Positions 1 through 5,217 are shown, counted from the stretch's first letter. The stretch: 5,217 nt of DNA from Patescibacteria group bacterium (GCA_020696955.1 JAJFBK010000052.1:1-5217), one strand, 5' to 3'. Program-made: numbers and translations. The notes: generated from the letters alone by a model not told the origin.

Positions 1-786
1 AAGCCTGAAAAGCATTCGGCCGTTTATTGGGCCTTTAGCGATAGCTTTACGCTTATTAAGCGCAACCTTACCCATATCTTTAACAACCTCGATCAGCTGA
101 TGTCCATGGTGATACAGCCTATCATGTTCATGTTGTTGTTCCGTTATGTGTTCGGTGGAGCCATCAATACCGGAGGAACTAGCTACGTAAACTTCTTAGT
201 GGCCGGAATTTTGGTTCAAAGCGCAGCCTTTGGTGCAACCACCACGGCACTTGGTGTTGCAACCGACTTACAGCGAGGTATCATTGACCGTTTCAGGTCA
301 TTGCCAATGCTTAGTTCGGCCGTTCTGATCGGTCACACGGTTGCCGACTTATTCCGAAACGCAGTTTCAAGTTTCATCATGGTGATGGTAGCGCTTCTGG
401 TTGGGTTCCGTCCTACGGCGAACGTTGCTGAATGGATTCTGGCCATCGGCATCTTACTGCTCTTCACATTGGCTATTTCTTGGCTGTCAGCCATCCTAGG
501 ACTTGTTGCCAAGAGCATTGAAGCCGTACAGTGGTTTAGTTTTATCGCTATCTTCCCGTTAACCTTCGCAAGCAGCGCCTTTGTGCCTACTGCCGGGATG
601 CCAGGCCCACTTCGAGCCTTTGCTGAGAACCAGCCAATTACTCATGTTATTGAGGCTATCCGCGCCTTGTTGGTTGGTACGCCAATTGGCAATCACGGAA
701 TACTGGCTCTAGTGTGGTGTGTGGGAATCCTTGTCGTAAGCATCCCATTGTCAGCCTATCTTTTCCGTCGCTATTCAAGTAGGTAA
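1..786 (+). CDS. ABC-2 type transporter permease, DrrB-like (5' partial)
   Basis: This is the membrane subunit of an ABC exporter of the DrrB (daunorubicin-resistance) type, which moves drugs, lipids or polysaccharides out across the cytoplasmic membrane with a DrrA-type ATPase. The frame is open from base 1, giving 261 visible residues ending at TAA 784-786. Family members are about 250-280 residues, so only a few N-terminal residues are missing. The ATG at base 100 is internal: the preceding 33 codons contain the family-typical amphipathic segment (FTLIKRNLTHI) before the first membrane helix. Six hydrophobic segments lie at about residues 34-52, 62-85, 121-136, 145-167, 176-197 and 234-255. 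The cytoplasmic family signature DLQRGIIDRFRSLPM lies at 89-103. IQPIMFMLLFRYVFGGAI in the first helix is also typical. The ATPase gene is expected just upstream, outside the window. Family assignment is firm; the substrate cannot be told. Confidence 0.93.
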   Translation, partial: KPEKHSAVYWAFSDSFTLIKRNLTHIFNNLDQLMSMVIQPIMFMLLFRYVFGGAINTGGTSYVNFLVAGILVQSAAFGATTTALGVATDLQRGIIDRFRSLPMLSSAVLIGHTVADLFRNAVSSFIMVMVALLVGFRPTANVAEWILAIGILLLFTLAISWLSAILGLVAKSIEAVQWFSFIAIFPLTFASSAFVPTAGMPGPLRAFAENQPITHVIEAIRALLVGTPIGNHGILALVWCVGILVVSIPLSAYLFRRYSSR

Positions 787-797
787 TCCCTACTTGA
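775..797. terminator. Hairpin shared by convergent genes (possible bidirectional terminator)
   Basis: A perfect 9-bp inverted repeat has TCAAGTAGG at 775-783, the loop TAATC at 784-788 and CCTACTTGA at 789-797. It sits exactly where the permease and DUF4037 genes converge. The permease stop TAA is in the loop and the DUF4037 stop (complement of 790-792) is in the right arm. Neither strand has a clear T-tract after the stem, so it is not a textbook intrinsic terminator. It may instead block 3'-end decay or act as a bidirectional end signal. Confidence 0.5.
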
Positions 798-1887
798 TGA
801 TATTTCGGAACTGGGTGTAGACGTAGTTTATGTGATTAATGCGGGCGTGGGCAATAAACTGGTCTATGCTACCCAATTTGTACTTAAAGCTCCTAAATGG
901 TTCTGGGAGCTTTTTGTATATGTCCCAATAGACATCATGGGCACCTATCACTTTGAATGGGCGTCCATTAAAGTCTTTGACAGTAGTACTGATCGGACGG
1001 GTAAGCCTTAGCTCATTGTGCATTCTGGCTACTATTTCGTAGGCTCTGCCCAAGGCCTCTTCTCGACTCTCCCAAGTTTGAGCATGTTCAATATCAAGAA
1101 GAACCGGCGTAAGTTCAGGAGCGCATTTAAGTCTTGAGAAGGCTGTACCGAACCACTTAATGTATGGCGTGTAAGTCTTTTCAATCAAAAAGGCAAGCTT
1201 CATGATGTTCAGAACCATGTTACTGGCAATAGTCGAGGATCCGATGACGTCCCCAACTTGGGCACTTCGTCCTACAAAGGCTTCAATGTTTGCGATCTTG
1301 TCCCATTGGATCAAGTACATATAAGTCCAGACATCGTCAGGGTAATATTTGAACTTGTCACGAATATTTTGAAAACCGATCTTGTCATAGTAAAGCTCAC
1401 CCCAACTTACTTCAATAAGGGCTTGCTGCGGAAACAAGAGCCAATCCTTGTAGGTAAGTCGCTTACTTGGATTGTAGGAAAGGTAGTGGGCGAAGAATGA
1501 CTTTACAGTAAACAGCTCGACCATATGGTTTACCGGACCGTTTTCAATCTTTTTCATAGCCTGAACGATATAGGAGTTCTCATCAGGCTTGGTGAAGTTG
1601 GTAGGAAATCCCATAAAGTCCAGAGGAAGTTCTTTGCGGAACATCCTGGTTATGGCCTTGCCATTTTTTGCCAGGTCTTCTTCACTCAAAAAGATGCGCA
1701 TGTGAGGGCCCCAGTTGTGATCCATCGATTGGGGGGTGTCAAAGCGCATGACGTCTGAGCCTTCTCCAACGATTCCGGCAGCATATTTTAGTCCGGGAAA
1801 GTGTTTGTCCATGAGAGGCTTGATCACTTGCTGGAAAAAGAGCCGGTTGAGATCGATGCCTGGCATGAATTGCGGTTCATTAGCCAT
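790..1887 (-). CDS. DUF4037 domain-containing protein (nucleotidyltransferase-like)
   Basis: The 365-residue protein fits the DUF4037 family, whose biochemical role is not established. Residues 41-67 carry the N-terminal signature: GEGSDVMRFDTPQS followed by MDHNWGPHMRIFL. The GS pair and following acidic residues resemble the metal- and nucleotide-binding strand of nucleotidyltransferase folds. The helical C-terminal half has further family-typical blocks: YYPDDVWTYMYLIQWDKIA at 181-199, EAFVGRSAQVGDVIGS at 202-217 and YIKWFGTAFSRL at 242-253. From memory these closely resemble DUF4037 proteins of Actinobacteria. No signal peptide or membrane helix is visible, so it is probably cytoplasmic. 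The ATG at 1885-1887 is chosen because the frame has a TANNNT box 6 bases upstream and no Shine-Dalgarno. The gene converges on the permease with a 3-base gap and follows the EEP gene on the same strand, 89 bases downstream of that gene's stop. A nucleotidyltransferase activity is inference only. Confidence 0.88.
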   Translation of the reverse strand: MANEPQFMPGIDLNRLFFQQVIKPLMDKHFPGLKYAAGIVGEGSDVMRFDTPQSMDHNWGPHMRIFLSEEDLAKNGKAITRMFRKELPLDFMGFPTNFTKPDENSYIVQAMKKIENGPVNHMVELFTVKSFFAHYLSYNPSKRLTYKDWLLFPQQALIEVSWGELYYDKIGFQNIRDKFKYYPDDVWTYMYLIQWDKIANIEAFVGRSAQVGDVIGSSTIASNMVLNIMKLAFLIEKTYTPYIKWFGTAFSRLKCAPELTPVLLDIEHAQTWESREEALGRAYEIVARMHNELRLTRPISTTVKDFNGRPFKVIGAHDVYWDIYKKLPEPFRSFKYKLGSIDQFIAHARINHINYVYTQFRNIIK

Positions 1888-1976
1888 AAGAAAAATTTAA
1901 TGAATAAGTGAACAAAAAGATGATACGGCTTTATGGATCAGCTTGTTGTTATCCAGATTGCATTGTTTTCGTCTGA
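1888..1976. other. Intergenic spacer between the EEP and DUF4037 genes
   Basis: This 89-base spacer lies between two minus-strand genes. Apart from the candidate -10 box at 1894-1899, it holds a weak 5-bp inverted repeat (TGGAT at 1934-1938 and ATCCA at 1951-1955). A five-T run follows on the minus strand, at about 1915-1919. This could be a poor terminator for the EEP gene. I see no small gene in it. Confidence 0.4.
1894..1899 (-). promoter_or_regulatory. Candidate -10 box for a leaderless DUF4037 transcript
   Basis: Read on the minus strand, TAAATT ends exactly 6 bases before the ATG. That spacing puts the transcription start at or next to the start codon. No Shine-Dalgarno is present. The match to TATAAT is 4 of 6 in an AT-rich stretch and no good -35 is visible, so this is the weakest of the three minus-strand boxes. 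Confidence 0.4.
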
Positions 1977-2771
1977 TCATGGATACTCAAACAAGGCGAT
2001 AACTGGGAAATGGTCACTCGGATACTTTGACTCATGGGTTCTATGAATAATCTCATGCCTGAGGACGTTAAGATTTTTAGACATGATCCAGTCGGTGTGC
2101 CAGGTTGCGTATTGATCAGCTACGTACTCTTCTCCCATATAGCCATGAAACGTGAACGGCGTTGAGGCGTCTTCTGGGTTGGAGGCCACCCAGGTATCGG
2201 TAAAGCCTGATTCAACCAGCATTTCATAAGGCCTTTTGCTGTAAGGGGCGTTTTCTGAAGGAACATAAGGGCTGCAGTTAAAGTCTCCGGTAATGATTAC
2301 CGGCAAGTCATAAGGATGCCGGTTTATAAAATCCAGAACCTGTCTGGTCCCTTCAGTTCGGGCAATTTCTCCGATATTATCCAAATGGACGTTTATGAAC
2401 AATATATGCCTTTCAGTCTCTCGGTCCTCAAGGGTACACCAGCTCATGCCTCGCTCTGAGCCGTCCCATCCTTTGGAGTAAATCTCAGGTGTTTGGCTGA
2501 GCCACTGGGTTCCATGGGCACGGATCTTGAACCGTTCCTTATCCCATCCAATTGGATTAATGAAAATATCTCCGGCCACGTTTCCTTTGTAAATATCAAA
2601 ATGCGGCAGAAGAGGACCGAAGGTGTCCCAGTTGGTGAGGCCAAATTCTTGGAAGCCGATTATGTGGGCAGCACACCATTTCACCACTTCGCCACTGGCA
2701 ACGGCCCGCTCTTCCCATCCGAAGCGGGCCTGCCCGTTTACGTTGAAGCTCATTACTCTGAATTCATTCAT
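1977..2771 (-). CDS. Endonuclease/exonuclease/phosphatase (EEP) family hydrolase
   Basis: This is a metal-dependent phosphodiesterase or phosphatase of the EEP fold (the DNase I, exonuclease III and inositol-phosphatase superfamily). With the start chosen here it has 264 residues and all the family's catalytic motifs in order: N10 in MSFNVNG, the metal-binding E42 in IIGFQEFG, H129 in NVHLDN, D163/N165 in GDFNCSP, D227 in TDWIM and the terminal D253-H254 in SDHFPV. The frame is open up to an ATG at 2838-2840. Those 23 extra residues precede the first conserved strand and the candidate -10 box lies inside them, so the ATG at 2769-2771 is preferred. There is no signal peptide, suggesting a cytoplasmic enzyme. 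The gene is divergent from the nuclease at 2886. The substrate (DNA, RNA, lipid or sugar phosphate) cannot be told; resemblance to small EEP phosphatases is only general. The TGA stop falls right after the final family motif. Confidence 0.93.
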   Translation of the reverse strand: MNEFRVMSFNVNGQARFGWEERAVASGEVVKWCAAHIIGFQEFGLTNWDTFGPLLPHFDIYKGNVAGDIFINPIGWDKERFKIRAHGTQWLSQTPEIYSKGWDGSERGMSWCTLEDRETERHILFINVHLDNIGEIARTEGTRQVLDFINRHPYDLPVIITGDFNCSPYVPSENAPYSKRPYEMLVESGFTDTWVASNPEDASTPFTFHGYMGEEYVADQYATWHTDWIMSKNLNVLRHEIIHRTHESKYPSDHFPVIALFEYP

Positions 2772-2777
2772 TTTCAC

Positions 2778-2783
2778 ATAGTA
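2778..2783 (-). promoter_or_regulatory. Candidate -10 box for a leaderless EEP transcript
   Basis: On the minus strand TACTAT (5 of 6 match to TATAAT) ends exactly 6 bases before the ATG at 2769-2771. This predicts a transcript beginning at the start codon and supports that start over the upstream ATG. No convincing -35 is found at 16-19 bases. A short inverted repeat at 2796-2813 covers the place a -35 would occupy. Confidence 0.5.
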
Positions 2784-2848
2784 TGCCCTTTGCAATGGCT
2801 CATCTGTAAGCCAAACTACGGATAAGCGGTGGCATCTCATTCTGGTTC

Positions 2849-2877
2849 TTGCTACCCTTAAAAAGTACTACTAATCT
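2849..2877 (+). promoter_or_regulatory. Candidate promoter of the PD-(D/E)XK nuclease gene
   Basis: TTGCTA at 2849-2854 (4 of 6 match to TTGACA) is followed after 17 bases by TAATCT at 2872-2877, a weak TANNNT hexamer. That hexamer ends 8 bases before the GTG start, so the leader would be zero to two bases long. An overlapping ACTAAT at 2870-2875 is an alternative -10. There is no Shine-Dalgarno before the GTG. Confidence 0.3.
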
Positions 2878-2885
2878 CCTCGTCA

Positions 2886-3743
2886 GTGGCTTTCGATAAA
2901 TATAAGGCAACCTGGGTCTCTCACTCCTCAATAGAAGATTATTTGCGGTGCCCAAGAGCCTATTATTTGAAAAACGTTTATAAGAACCCTGATACGAATC
3001 GAAAGATGGCAATTGCCAGTCCCTCGCTAACCCTAGGACAATGCGTTCATCAGGTTCTCGAGAGTCTTTCTTCTAAAAAGTCAGAAGACAGGTTTCAGGA
3101 ATCCTTGCTGGATATGTATGAGAGAGAATGGGGGAAGGCCAGCGGCAAGCTGGGCGGCTTTTCTTCCTTGGAAGAGGAGGGCGCATATAAAAAACGTGGA
3201 GAGGCAATGCTCAGGCGGGTAATGGAAAATCCGGGTCCGCTCGCACAAAAGGCGGTTAAGATTCGGGGCAATGACATCAGTGACGAGATGGCAGCTTTCT
3301 GCATCTCAGAAGACGACAATCTTATTGTCTGCGGGAAGGTGGACTGGCTCGAATATCTCCCAGATGAAGAGGGGGTGCACATCATCGATTTTAAAACCGG
3401 GAAAAATCAGGAACGACAGGGTTCTCTTCAGCTCCCGATCTACCAGTTATTGGTGGCTCATTGCCAAAAATGGAAGGTATCAAAAGCCAGTTATTGGTAT
3501 TTGGAAACCGATGATGCTCCGATCGAAGTGGAGCTGCCTGATCCTGAATGGTCTTTTCGCCAAGTGTTGGAGGTGGCGAAAGACGTGAAGAACATTCGTC
3601 AAAACAGTTACTACAAGTGCGAGCGTGACGGCTGCTTCGTTTGCAAGGACTATGAAGTCATTTTGGAAGGGAAGGCTGAGCTGCTGGGGGTTTCAGGATA
3701 CAAAGACCTTTACTTTGTAGGAGAAGAACTAGAGGACGAATAA
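2886..3743 (+). CDS. PD-(D/E)XK superfamily nuclease (RecB/Cas4-like), stand-alone
   Basis: This 285-residue nuclease-fold protein belongs to the RecB/AddB/Cas4-like PD-(D/E)XK group, which cuts DNA with divalent metal. Motifs appear in order: the N-terminal helix SSIEDYLRCPRAYYLK (14-29), H55 in GQCVHQ, D153 in GKVDWLEYL, D168 and K170 in IIDFKTGK, and Q182/Y186 in QLPIYQLL. Four cysteines are placed as in cluster-bearing relatives: C22 in the first motif, then C245, C250 and C253 as C-x4-C-x2-C. Together they could hold an Fe-S cluster or zinc (inference). No helicase domain is fused, and no cas gene is nearby. The start is GTG at 2886; the frame is blocked upstream by TAA at 2859-2861, and the next ATG (codon 41) would delete the first conserved helix. 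Its 3' end is 4 bases from the convergent serine hydrolase gene. A repair or recombination role is likely, but its exact substrate is unknown. Confidence 0.92.
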   Translation: MAFDKYKATWVSHSSIEDYLRCPRAYYLKNVYKNPDTNRKMAIASPSLTLGQCVHQVLESLSSKKSEDRFQESLLDMYEREWGKASGKLGGFSSLEEEGAYKKRGEAMLRRVMENPGPLAQKAVKIRGNDISDEMAAFCISEDDNLIVCGKVDWLEYLPDEEGVHIIDFKTGKNQERQGSLQLPIYQLLVAHCQKWKVSKASYWYLETDDAPIEVELPDPEWSFRQVLEVAKDVKNIRQNSYYKCERDGCFVCKDYEVILEGKAELLGVSGYKDLYFVGEELEDE

Positions 3744-3764
3744 GCTGTTATCTGGTTGCCTCTA
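3730..3764. terminator. Imperfect hairpin at the second convergent junction
   Basis: TAGAGG at 3730-3735 pairs with CCTCTA at 3759-3764. Inside it ATAA at 3740-3743 pairs with TTAT at 3748-3751 around the 4-base loop GCTG. The two inner arms contain the stop codons of the nuclease (TAA 3741-3743) and of the serine hydrolase (complement of 3748-3750). The internal loop is large and no T-tract follows on either strand, so it is a weak terminator candidate. Confidence 0.25.
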
Positions 3765-4677
3765 CGGCTTTAACGATCTCCTGAAATAGGGGATAGCGCT
3801 TTTCATGACTTCCTTTTCCATTCGTATAAATGGTGAGAACATACGGACTCTTTCCGTCGTCTATGATGGCAATATCATGAAGGTTGGCTTCGTACTGGCC
3901 GTACTTATGGTAAAAAGTACTTTTTGAAGGTACGGCAGGGGGAATAAGAAATTCAAAGTTTGTTTTTTGCATCAAGGAGAGAAGCAGCTTCGTATTTGTC
4001 TCGTTTAAAAGTTCTCGACGATAAAGCTTGGCTAGCAACGTGGCCATGTCATCGGGACTTGCGGAGTTATTGGAGGGATTATAGCTCTTTACCAAGATCT
4101 TAGGCGCATATTCGGACTGAGTCTTCAGTCCCATCAAATCTATGAAAAGCCCCCAGGAGACGTTGCTGCTCCGGTTGATCATTTGCTGCAAATGGTACCT
4201 GGCGGTTGAGCCGCCCAAGGCCATGTCCAGACTTCTTTTGCCTTCTTCAACTTGACTTAAGAAAAGGCAGGCTATAAGAACCTTGGTGGTGCTGGCTGCC
4301 GTGAAGCTTTCCGACCCGCCAATGCTTATCGACTTGTCACTGTTAAGATCTCGGTACGAGATTCCCAGCTTCAACTCGGGATGGCTTTTGACGATTTGAT
4401 TTAACCGTGTCTCCATGTCGCCCGTATTGATAGCTTGGGCAGTGACGGGTGCTGGCGTTGGCTTCGGCTTCGGAGTAGAAGTGGGGGTTGCGACTGGCGT
4501 AGCAGAAGGCGTTGCAGCGGGAGTGGGAATCGGGGTAGCCGAAGGTACAACGACGATTTCATGAGAGCTTACTTTGGCAGTGGTGTGCCGAATAGCAAGC
4601 TGGGCTCCGGCCGCCCCAAGAAGGACGACGAAGACGCTGCTGCTGACAATAATAAGCTTCCTGCGGGAAATGGCCAT
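3748..4677 (-). CDS. Membrane-anchored class A beta-lactamase-like serine hydrolase
   Basis: This 309-residue protein has the penicillin-binding/beta-lactamase fold outside the membrane. Residues 7-28 form a hydrophobic anchor or signal segment after SRRK; an AGA-Q site at 23-26 could allow cleavage. Residues 46-80 form a Thr/Pro/Ala-rich linker, and the catalytic domain fills about 85-309. The active-site motifs are S129-T-T-K132 (SxxK, in FTAASTTK), S170-S-N172 in place of SDN, and K258-Y-G260 in place of KTG. I see no ExxLN omega-loop motif between the second and third motifs, so the Glu that deacylates beta-lactams in class A enzymes seems absent. A peptidoglycan-related or other hydrolase or acyl-transfer role is more likely than drug resistance. 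The ATG at 4675-4677 opens just before the basic and hydrophobic N-terminus, with no Shine-Dalgarno and a TATAGT box 6 bases upstream. The kinase gene ends 39 bases upstream on the same strand. RR in SRRK loosely recalls a Tat motif but is not decisive. Confidence 0.92.
   Translation of the reverse strand: MAISRRKLIIVSSSVFVVLLGAAGAQLAIRHTTAKVSSHEIVVVPSATPIPTPAATPSATPVATPTSTPKPKPTPAPVTAQAINTGDMETRLNQIVKSHPELKLGISYRDLNSDKSISIGGSESFTAASTTKVLIACLFLSQVEEGKRSLDMALGGSTARYHLQQMINRSSNVSWGLFIDLMGLKTQSEYAPKILVKSYNPSNNSASPDDMATLLAKLYRRELLNETNTKLLLSLMQKTNFEFLIPPAVPSKSTFYHKYGQYEANLHDIAIIDDGKSPYVLTIYTNGKGSHEKRYPLFQEIVKAVEATR
4438..4542 (-). repeat. Low-complexity Thr-Pro-Ala linker coding repeat
   Basis: This in-frame low-complexity stretch encodes residues 46-80 of the serine hydrolase. 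It is built from repeated TP and ATP units and then KPKPTPAP. Such linkers are extended and hold a catalytic domain away from the membrane. On the plus strand it appears as repeated GGCGT/GGCTTC-like units, a likely place for length variation between strains. Confidence 0.7.
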
Positions 4678-4683
4678 AGAAGA

Positions 4684-4714
4684 ACTATATGTTTCCTTCC
4701 CAGTGTATCATCAA
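4684..4714 (-). promoter_or_regulatory. Candidate promoter of the serine hydrolase gene (leaderless)
   Basis: On the minus strand TTGATG (4709-4714, 4 of 6 match to TTGACA) is followed after 19 bases by TATAGT (4684-4689, 5 of 6 match to TATAAT). TATAGT ends exactly 6 bases before the ATG. The whole promoter fits in the 39-base gap after the kinase stop at 4717-4719. The gene can therefore be transcribed separately from the kinase, with little or no leader. Confidence 0.5.
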
Positions 4715-4716
4715 TT

Positions 4717-5217
4717 CTAGAAAAGAGACTTATAAAGGGAGAGAAACTGCGCCTTCTTCTCTTGGTAAAGCTTCGTATTCCCAATCTGATGATTGTGCTG
4801 AAGCTTGCCAAAAAGCAGAAACATTCGAAATACGCTGAGGAGGTATTCGTCTGGCATCTTCTTGCCATAGGTTTTTCTGAAGCCTGCCTCATGATCAGTC
4901 GTAACTTTGCTGGAGTTCAGGAAGGTGGCGATATCGAGGATTGGATCGCCGCCGATACACCATCCAGTATCGATAAGGCCCCTTACCTCTGAGTTATCGT
5001 AGAGAATGTTTTCAAGATTCAAGTCTCCGTGAAGCAGGCTTGTTCCAGGTAATACTGATGAAAGCTTTTCAGCCTCAAGGGCCACTGTCTTCAGGGTTCT
5101 CTTGAAGGGCTCATCCTCAGGGAGGGACCGGGCACTCTTTAAAGCAGCTTGAGTAGTTGAGGCAATGAACTCCGTCCACTTTTCAAACTGCCAGCCATTT
5201 TTTTCAAAGGCTCCAGC
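4717..5217 (-). CDS. Aminoglycoside phosphotransferase-family kinase (N-terminus off the edge)
   Basis: This is the C-terminal part of an APH/choline-kinase-fold phosphotransferase, an ATP-dependent kinase of small molecules. The frame is open from the right edge to TAG at 4717-4719, giving 166 visible residues; there is no stop between a GTG at 5083-5085 and the edge, so that GTG is internal. Visible motifs are the catalytic loop HGDLNLENIL at 63-72 (D65 as the base, N70 for metal) and the DFG-equivalent IDTGW at 82-86. GGDPILDIATFL at 89-100 is typical of the family. The N-terminal ATP-binding lobe is outside the window. Family members of 260-330 residues imply that about half the gene is missing. 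The protein looks cytoplasmic. The substrate is unknown: this fold includes antibiotic kinases but also sugar, amino-alcohol and homoserine-type kinases, so resistance should not be assumed. The serine hydrolase follows 39 bases downstream on the same strand. Confidence 0.9.
   Translation of the reverse strand, partial: AGAFEKNGWQFEKWTEFIASTTQAALKSARSLPEDEPFKRTLKTVALEAEKLSSVLPGTSLLHGDLNLENILYDNSEVRGLIDTGWCIGGDPILDIATFLNSSKVTTDHEAGFRKTYGKKMPDEYLLSVFRMFLLFGKLQHNHQIGNTKLYQEKKAQFLSLYKSLF

Larger units (their letters stand above)
2772..2885. other. Divergent intergenic region between the EEP and PD-(D/E)XK genes
   Basis: This 114-base region separates two genes transcribed away from each other and must hold both promoters. 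It contains the EEP -10 candidate at 2778-2783, a short inverted repeat (TGGCT at 2796-2800 and AGCCA at 2809-2813), and the nuclease promoter candidate at 2849-2877. Part of it is the open 5' extension of the EEP frame up to 2840, judged non-coding. Confidence 0.5.

Noticed and set aside
100..102. ATG at 100 as the start of the permease
   Set aside because: The frame is open to base 1, and the upstream residues match the normal N-terminal segment of DrrB-type permeases.
1258..1758. Open plus-strand frames at 1258-1500 and 1525-1758
   Set aside because: They lie antisense inside the well-supported DUF4037 gene and their translations resemble no family.
1936..1978. GATCAG (1936-1941) and CTGATC (1973-1978) as a terminator hairpin for the EEP gene
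   Set aside because: The arms are only 6 bp with a 31-base loop, one arm overlaps the stop codon, and no T-tract directly follows.
1977..1979. UGA recoded as glycine, as in some CPR lineages
   Set aside because: The only in-frame TGA ends the EEP gene just after its final conserved SDHFPV motif. The six genes otherwise read through without internal TGA, so the standard bacterial code fits.
2493..2825. 110-codon plus-strand frame inside the EEP gene
   Set aside because: It is antisense to a gene with complete catalytic motifs and has no recognisable domain.
2886..3743. Cas4 of a CRISPR system
   Set aside because: The nuclease motifs are shared with many RecB-like proteins, the cysteine spacing differs, and no repeat-spacer array or other cas gene is in the window.
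4435..4992. 185-codon plus-strand frame rich in Arg, Gly and Ser
   Set aside because: It is antisense to the serine hydrolase linker and N-terminus and to the kinase. Its composition is an artefact of the Thr/Pro repeat read backwards.
5083..5085. GTG as the start of the kinase
   Set aside because: The frame continues open to the window edge, and a start here would leave no ATP-binding lobe before HGDLNLEN.

Overview
The window carries six protein genes packed with little spare DNA: four complete genes in the middle and one truncated gene at each edge. There are no tRNA or rRNA genes, insertion sequences, CRISPR arrays or phage genes, and no non-coding stretch longer than about 115 bases. 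The gene style suggests a small-genome bacterium of the Patescibacteria/CPR type, perhaps Saccharibacteria-like. The reasons are moderate GC by eye, no Shine-Dalgarno sequence before any visible start, convergent genes separated by 3-4 bases, and a membrane-anchored serine hydrolase with a Thr/Pro linker. A DrrB-type permease and a stand-alone RecB-like nuclease are also present. The lineage is inferred from style, not proven. UGA behaves as a stop: the phosphatase-fold gene ends at TGA exactly where its family ends. This argues against the UGA=Gly CPR lineages.

Layout, left to right. Bases 1-786 (+) hold most of a DrrB-type ABC-2 exporter permease, cut at its N-terminus. Bases 790-1887 (-) encode a DUF4037 protein with a nucleotidyltransferase-like GS signature. 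Bases 1977-2771 (-) encode a cytoplasmic endonuclease/exonuclease/phosphatase (EEP) fold protein with all its catalytic motifs. Across a 114-base divergent gap, bases 2886-3743 (+) encode a PD-(D/E)XK nuclease with four cysteines that could hold a metal cluster. Bases 3748-4677 (-) encode a membrane-anchored class A beta-lactamase-like serine hydrolase. Bases 4717-5217 (-) hold the C-terminal part of an aminoglycoside-phosphotransferase-fold kinase that runs off the right edge.

The genes do not form one evident pathway. They look like housekeeping and accessory genes in separate short transcription units: export, nucleic-acid processing, cell-wall or extracytoplasmic hydrolysis, and small-molecule phosphorylation. 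The most notable pattern is regulatory. All three minus-strand genes with a visible start have a TANNNT hexamer exactly 6 bases upstream of ATG and no Shine-Dalgarno, as expected for leaderless mRNAs. Both convergent gene pairs end in inverted repeats that contain the two stop codons. I found no convincing new multi-gene system.
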